Shown piece by piece: positions 35,894 through 37,338 of a stretch of 37,338 bases of DNA; within the stretch, counting starts at the first letter, position 1, and each line of letters starts with the position of its first letter. The DNA lies in contig CAYWXK010000038.1 in the NCBI GenBank assembly GCA_964462515.1, forward strand, positions 1 to 37,338. The letters run 5' to 3'. The stretch is from CAYWXK01 sp964462515. GTDB taxonomy: Bacteria > Planctomycetota > Phycisphaerae > Sedimentisphaerales > Anaerobacaceae. Position numbers and translations under genes: made by a program. The notes under the pieces were generated by a model. It was not told where the DNA came from. It was given only the letters and a program-made list of their open reading frames with translations, and ran no database searches.

Positions 35894-36193
35894 ATGCCAA
35901 TCCAAAACACAGTGAGCAGGGCAATCGGATATTGCAGGTTATGCAGAAACTACGCAACGTTTTGCGAAGCCTCAAAAGACCCTACCCTAGGAGGGTTTTC
36001 GGAAGAAACAAGATTTTCGTGGGATACAGACGTAGATGTAGATTACAAGAGTCTTAGAGATATAGCAAAGAATCGTGCCATCACGACGTTAGAGCATTCC
36101 AGTCTTCAACTGTTTCAACAAGCCTTACAAGCATGCGATAATTGTGACTATCGTGAACCTAGGATTGCAAAACTGCTCGAACAAATGCATTAA
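35894..36193 (+). CDS. Small Cys-rich protein, possible zinc ribbon
   Basis: The protein has 99 residues with no family I recognise. Cysteines are grouped as YCRLCRNYATFC near the N-terminus and ACDNC near residue 82, which would allow a zinc site from two CxxC pairs. The middle is acidic (DTDVDVDYKSL) and the C-terminal half is helical. AGAGGA lies just before the ATG at 35894, with a four-base spacer from GAGG. It begins 184 bases after the APH-like kinase on the same strand without an intervening terminator, so it may be the last gene of the signalling island. A second overlapping frame (35839-36057) has a more basic, less protein-like composition and I consider it a shadow. Confidence 0.65.
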   Translation: MPIQNTVSRAIGYCRLCRNYATFCEASKDPTLGGFSEETRFSWDTDVDVDYKSLRDIAKNRAITTLEHSSLQLFQQALQACDNCDYREPRIAKLLEQMH

Positions 36194-37091
36194 TAGGGAG
36201 TAGGGCCTAAGAGCCTGAGATTAATACGCGTCACCCCGATACATTTTAAGCCTGAAAGGTTCGAAGTTGATGCGATATCTGAACGCTTTACTTGTCCTGT
36301 CATTGAGAAGTAACATGCCTTCTTGATTTTCGCAAATAAGTGCCGCTACAGATAATATGGAATTGTGCGGTTTCTTCACTGTTGTTTCTTGTTATGATCA
36401 CGTAAAGCGTATCTGAAAAAACTCCAGCCTGTGTCTGGATGGAGGTGGTGTTATTTTCAGTTTCAATTTTTATCGGTTCCCTACTTTATCTTGACTTAAA
36501 AACTCAACAGTGCCTTTTTGCGAAGTGGCAGATTCTTTCTGACAATCTTCGCCATTACCACGTACAATCCACACTTTTTTTGTTAGCAGACTTCCCGGTT
36601 CAGTATAGAAAACCTTAACTACCTGCGGCTCGGGGCTCAAGGCTTGAGACGAAAATCATCGGTTCTGGTTGCGAACCAAAGTGCTGTGAATTTCTCACAG
36701 CCTTTTTTATTTTCCCCCTACTTGCAGGGCTGCCAACGTGTTTTTCTGGTAAAATCGCGTTTTTGGAAAAAATTGCCTGCTTATACGCACTTCTACGTAT
36801 TTCTACGTAAAAATAGAAATTTTGAGAATTTAGCAAATTTTCTCTTGACAGGGTTCCTGCTGATGAAAAAATGATACATAGTTATATGTTATGAAGGACG
36901 AAATGACTATGAGGAGATTTAGGTCCATGGTGGGAAACAAGGAGGTATATTCTCCCGCGGAGTTATGTCCTGTCTGTATTTTTCCAGCGTATTTTGGTCA
37001 CTTGGTGTCTATTTTGTAGGCCGAGCGTAGAGCAGGGCTTTTCATGCTCTGATTGAACTAAAATTATTGTCTTAATTAAGGAGGATGTAAG
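36194..37091. other. Intergenic before the truncated secreted-protein gene
   Basis: About 900 bases with one clear terminator (36683-36708) and no convincing gene. A 42-codon frame from ATG 36891 (with a CPVC motif) lacks a ribosome binding site. TTGACA at 36845-36850 is a good -35 hexamer but no well-spaced -10 follows. AAGGAGG at 37079-37085 serves the gene at 37092. Confidence 0.45.
36683..36708 (+). terminator. Rho-independent terminator
   Basis: GCTGTGA, five-base loop, TCACAGC, then CTTTTTT. The orientation suits plus-strand transcripts from the signalling island or the small Cys-rich gene, about 490 bases upstream. Confidence 0.75.
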
Positions 37092-37289
37092 ATGAACAAC
37101 AAAAATTTCTTGCGAGGAGTTGGTTTTGGTACGATTGTTGTTGCTTTAGCAGTGGCGACAGCATTCGGAGGTCAGCCGCTGCAAAATGGCGATTTCTCAG
37201 TGGGGTTGACTGGCTGGAATGTTGAATATGGTACGGTTATCGACGGCGGAGGTTATGCACTTTTTGAAGAAGACCCGTTTTACCTGTAA
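37092..37289 (+). CDS. Secreted protein N-terminus, truncated by repeat
   Basis: An ATG with AAGGAGG seven bases upstream opens 65 codons: a signal peptide (FGTIVVALAVATAFGGQ) followed by the start of a carbohydrate-binding-like jelly roll (NGDFSVGLTGWNVEYGTV, IDGGGYALFEED). Secreted planctomycete proteins commonly begin like this and continue for hundreds of residues. Here the frame stops at TAA 37287, five bases before a GC-rich short repeat whose composition differs sharply from the gene. The repeat has probably interrupted the gene, or repeat-related misassembly lies at the edge. The remaining coding sequence may exist beyond the window. PEP-CTERM or dockerin anchoring cannot be checked. 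Confidence 0.65.
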   Translation: MNNKNFLRGVGFGTIVVALAVATAFGGQPLQNGDFSVGLTGWNVEYGTVIDGGGYALFEEDPFYL

Positions 37290-37291
37290 AC

Positions 37292-37338
37292 GGCGGAGCA
37301 AAACCGCGGCGGGGATAGAGGCGGAACAAAACTGCGGC
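37292..37338. repeat. GC-rich tandem repeat running off the right edge
   Basis: Two 19-base units, GGCGGAGCAAAACCGCGGC (37292-37310) and GGCGGAACAAAACTGCGGC (37320-37338), share 17 of 19 bases at a 28-base period. Unit one can form GCGG-agcaaaa-CCGC. The spacing of nine bases is too short for CRISPR. Confidence 0.75.

Noticed and set aside
36891..37019. 42-codon frame with a CPVC motif
   Set aside because: No ribosome binding site in front of the ATG, and an internal AAGGAGG is not followed by a start.
37292..37338. CRISPR array
   Set aside because: Units are 19 bases with a nine-base gap, only two copies are present, and there are no cas genes.

Overview
The window looks like chromosomal DNA of a planctomycete, most likely class Phycisphaerae (Sedimentisphaerales-like). 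This is inferred from the combination of a PEP-CTERM protein, a dockerin-like secreted protein, an H-X9-DG-type pseudopilin, an ECF sigma factor with a zinc-finger anti-sigma factor, and giant beta-helix/RHS surface proteins. I see no rRNA, tRNA or CRISPR array. Both ends lie in repetitive DNA (a truncated IS1380-type transposase on the left, a GC-rich short tandem repeat on the right).

Left region (1-5590): a partial IS1380 transposase, a PEP-CTERM beta-propeller-like protein, and an apparently intact IS21 element (istA/istB) with perfect 30-bp outer inverted repeats, a second inner transposase-type repeat at each end and a probable 4-bp target duplication. Next to it lies a second, orphan IS21 end abutting a decayed piece of an rhs gene.

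RHS locus (5592-17526, minus strand): an operon of a secreted TPR protein, a 3163-residue PKD/beta-helix/RHS protein with a 163-residue variable tip, and a four-helix membrane protein placed where an immunity gene would be.

Middle region (18057-26289): a single-domain receiver, a dockerin-like protein, and a 603-residue secreted protein. The last joins a LolA-like N-terminal half to a C39 peptidase and ends in what looks like its own double-glycine leader followed by a Cys-rich 84-residue peptide. Then come a pseudopilin, an ECF sigma/anti-sigma pair whose anti-sigma carries four ZAS zinc motifs, and a WYL regulator. Two dyad sites lie upstream of the sigma gene.

Right region (27141-36193, plus strand): a compact signalling island. 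A palindromic enhancer-like site and a consensus sigma54 promoter sit in front of a very small gene ending in a strong hairpin. A separate sigma70-type promoter leads into FIST-GAF-GAF-GAF-histidine kinase, REC plus degenerate ATPase, a sigma54 activator with a degenerate receiver, and an APH-like kinase with a receiver-like N-terminus. The last three open reading frames overlap. The simplest model is that the encoded activator switches on the small sigma54-dependent gene, so the island is a self-contained sensor-to-effector circuit. I do not recognise it as a described system. A small Cys-rich protein gene follows, and the window ends in a truncated secreted-protein gene.
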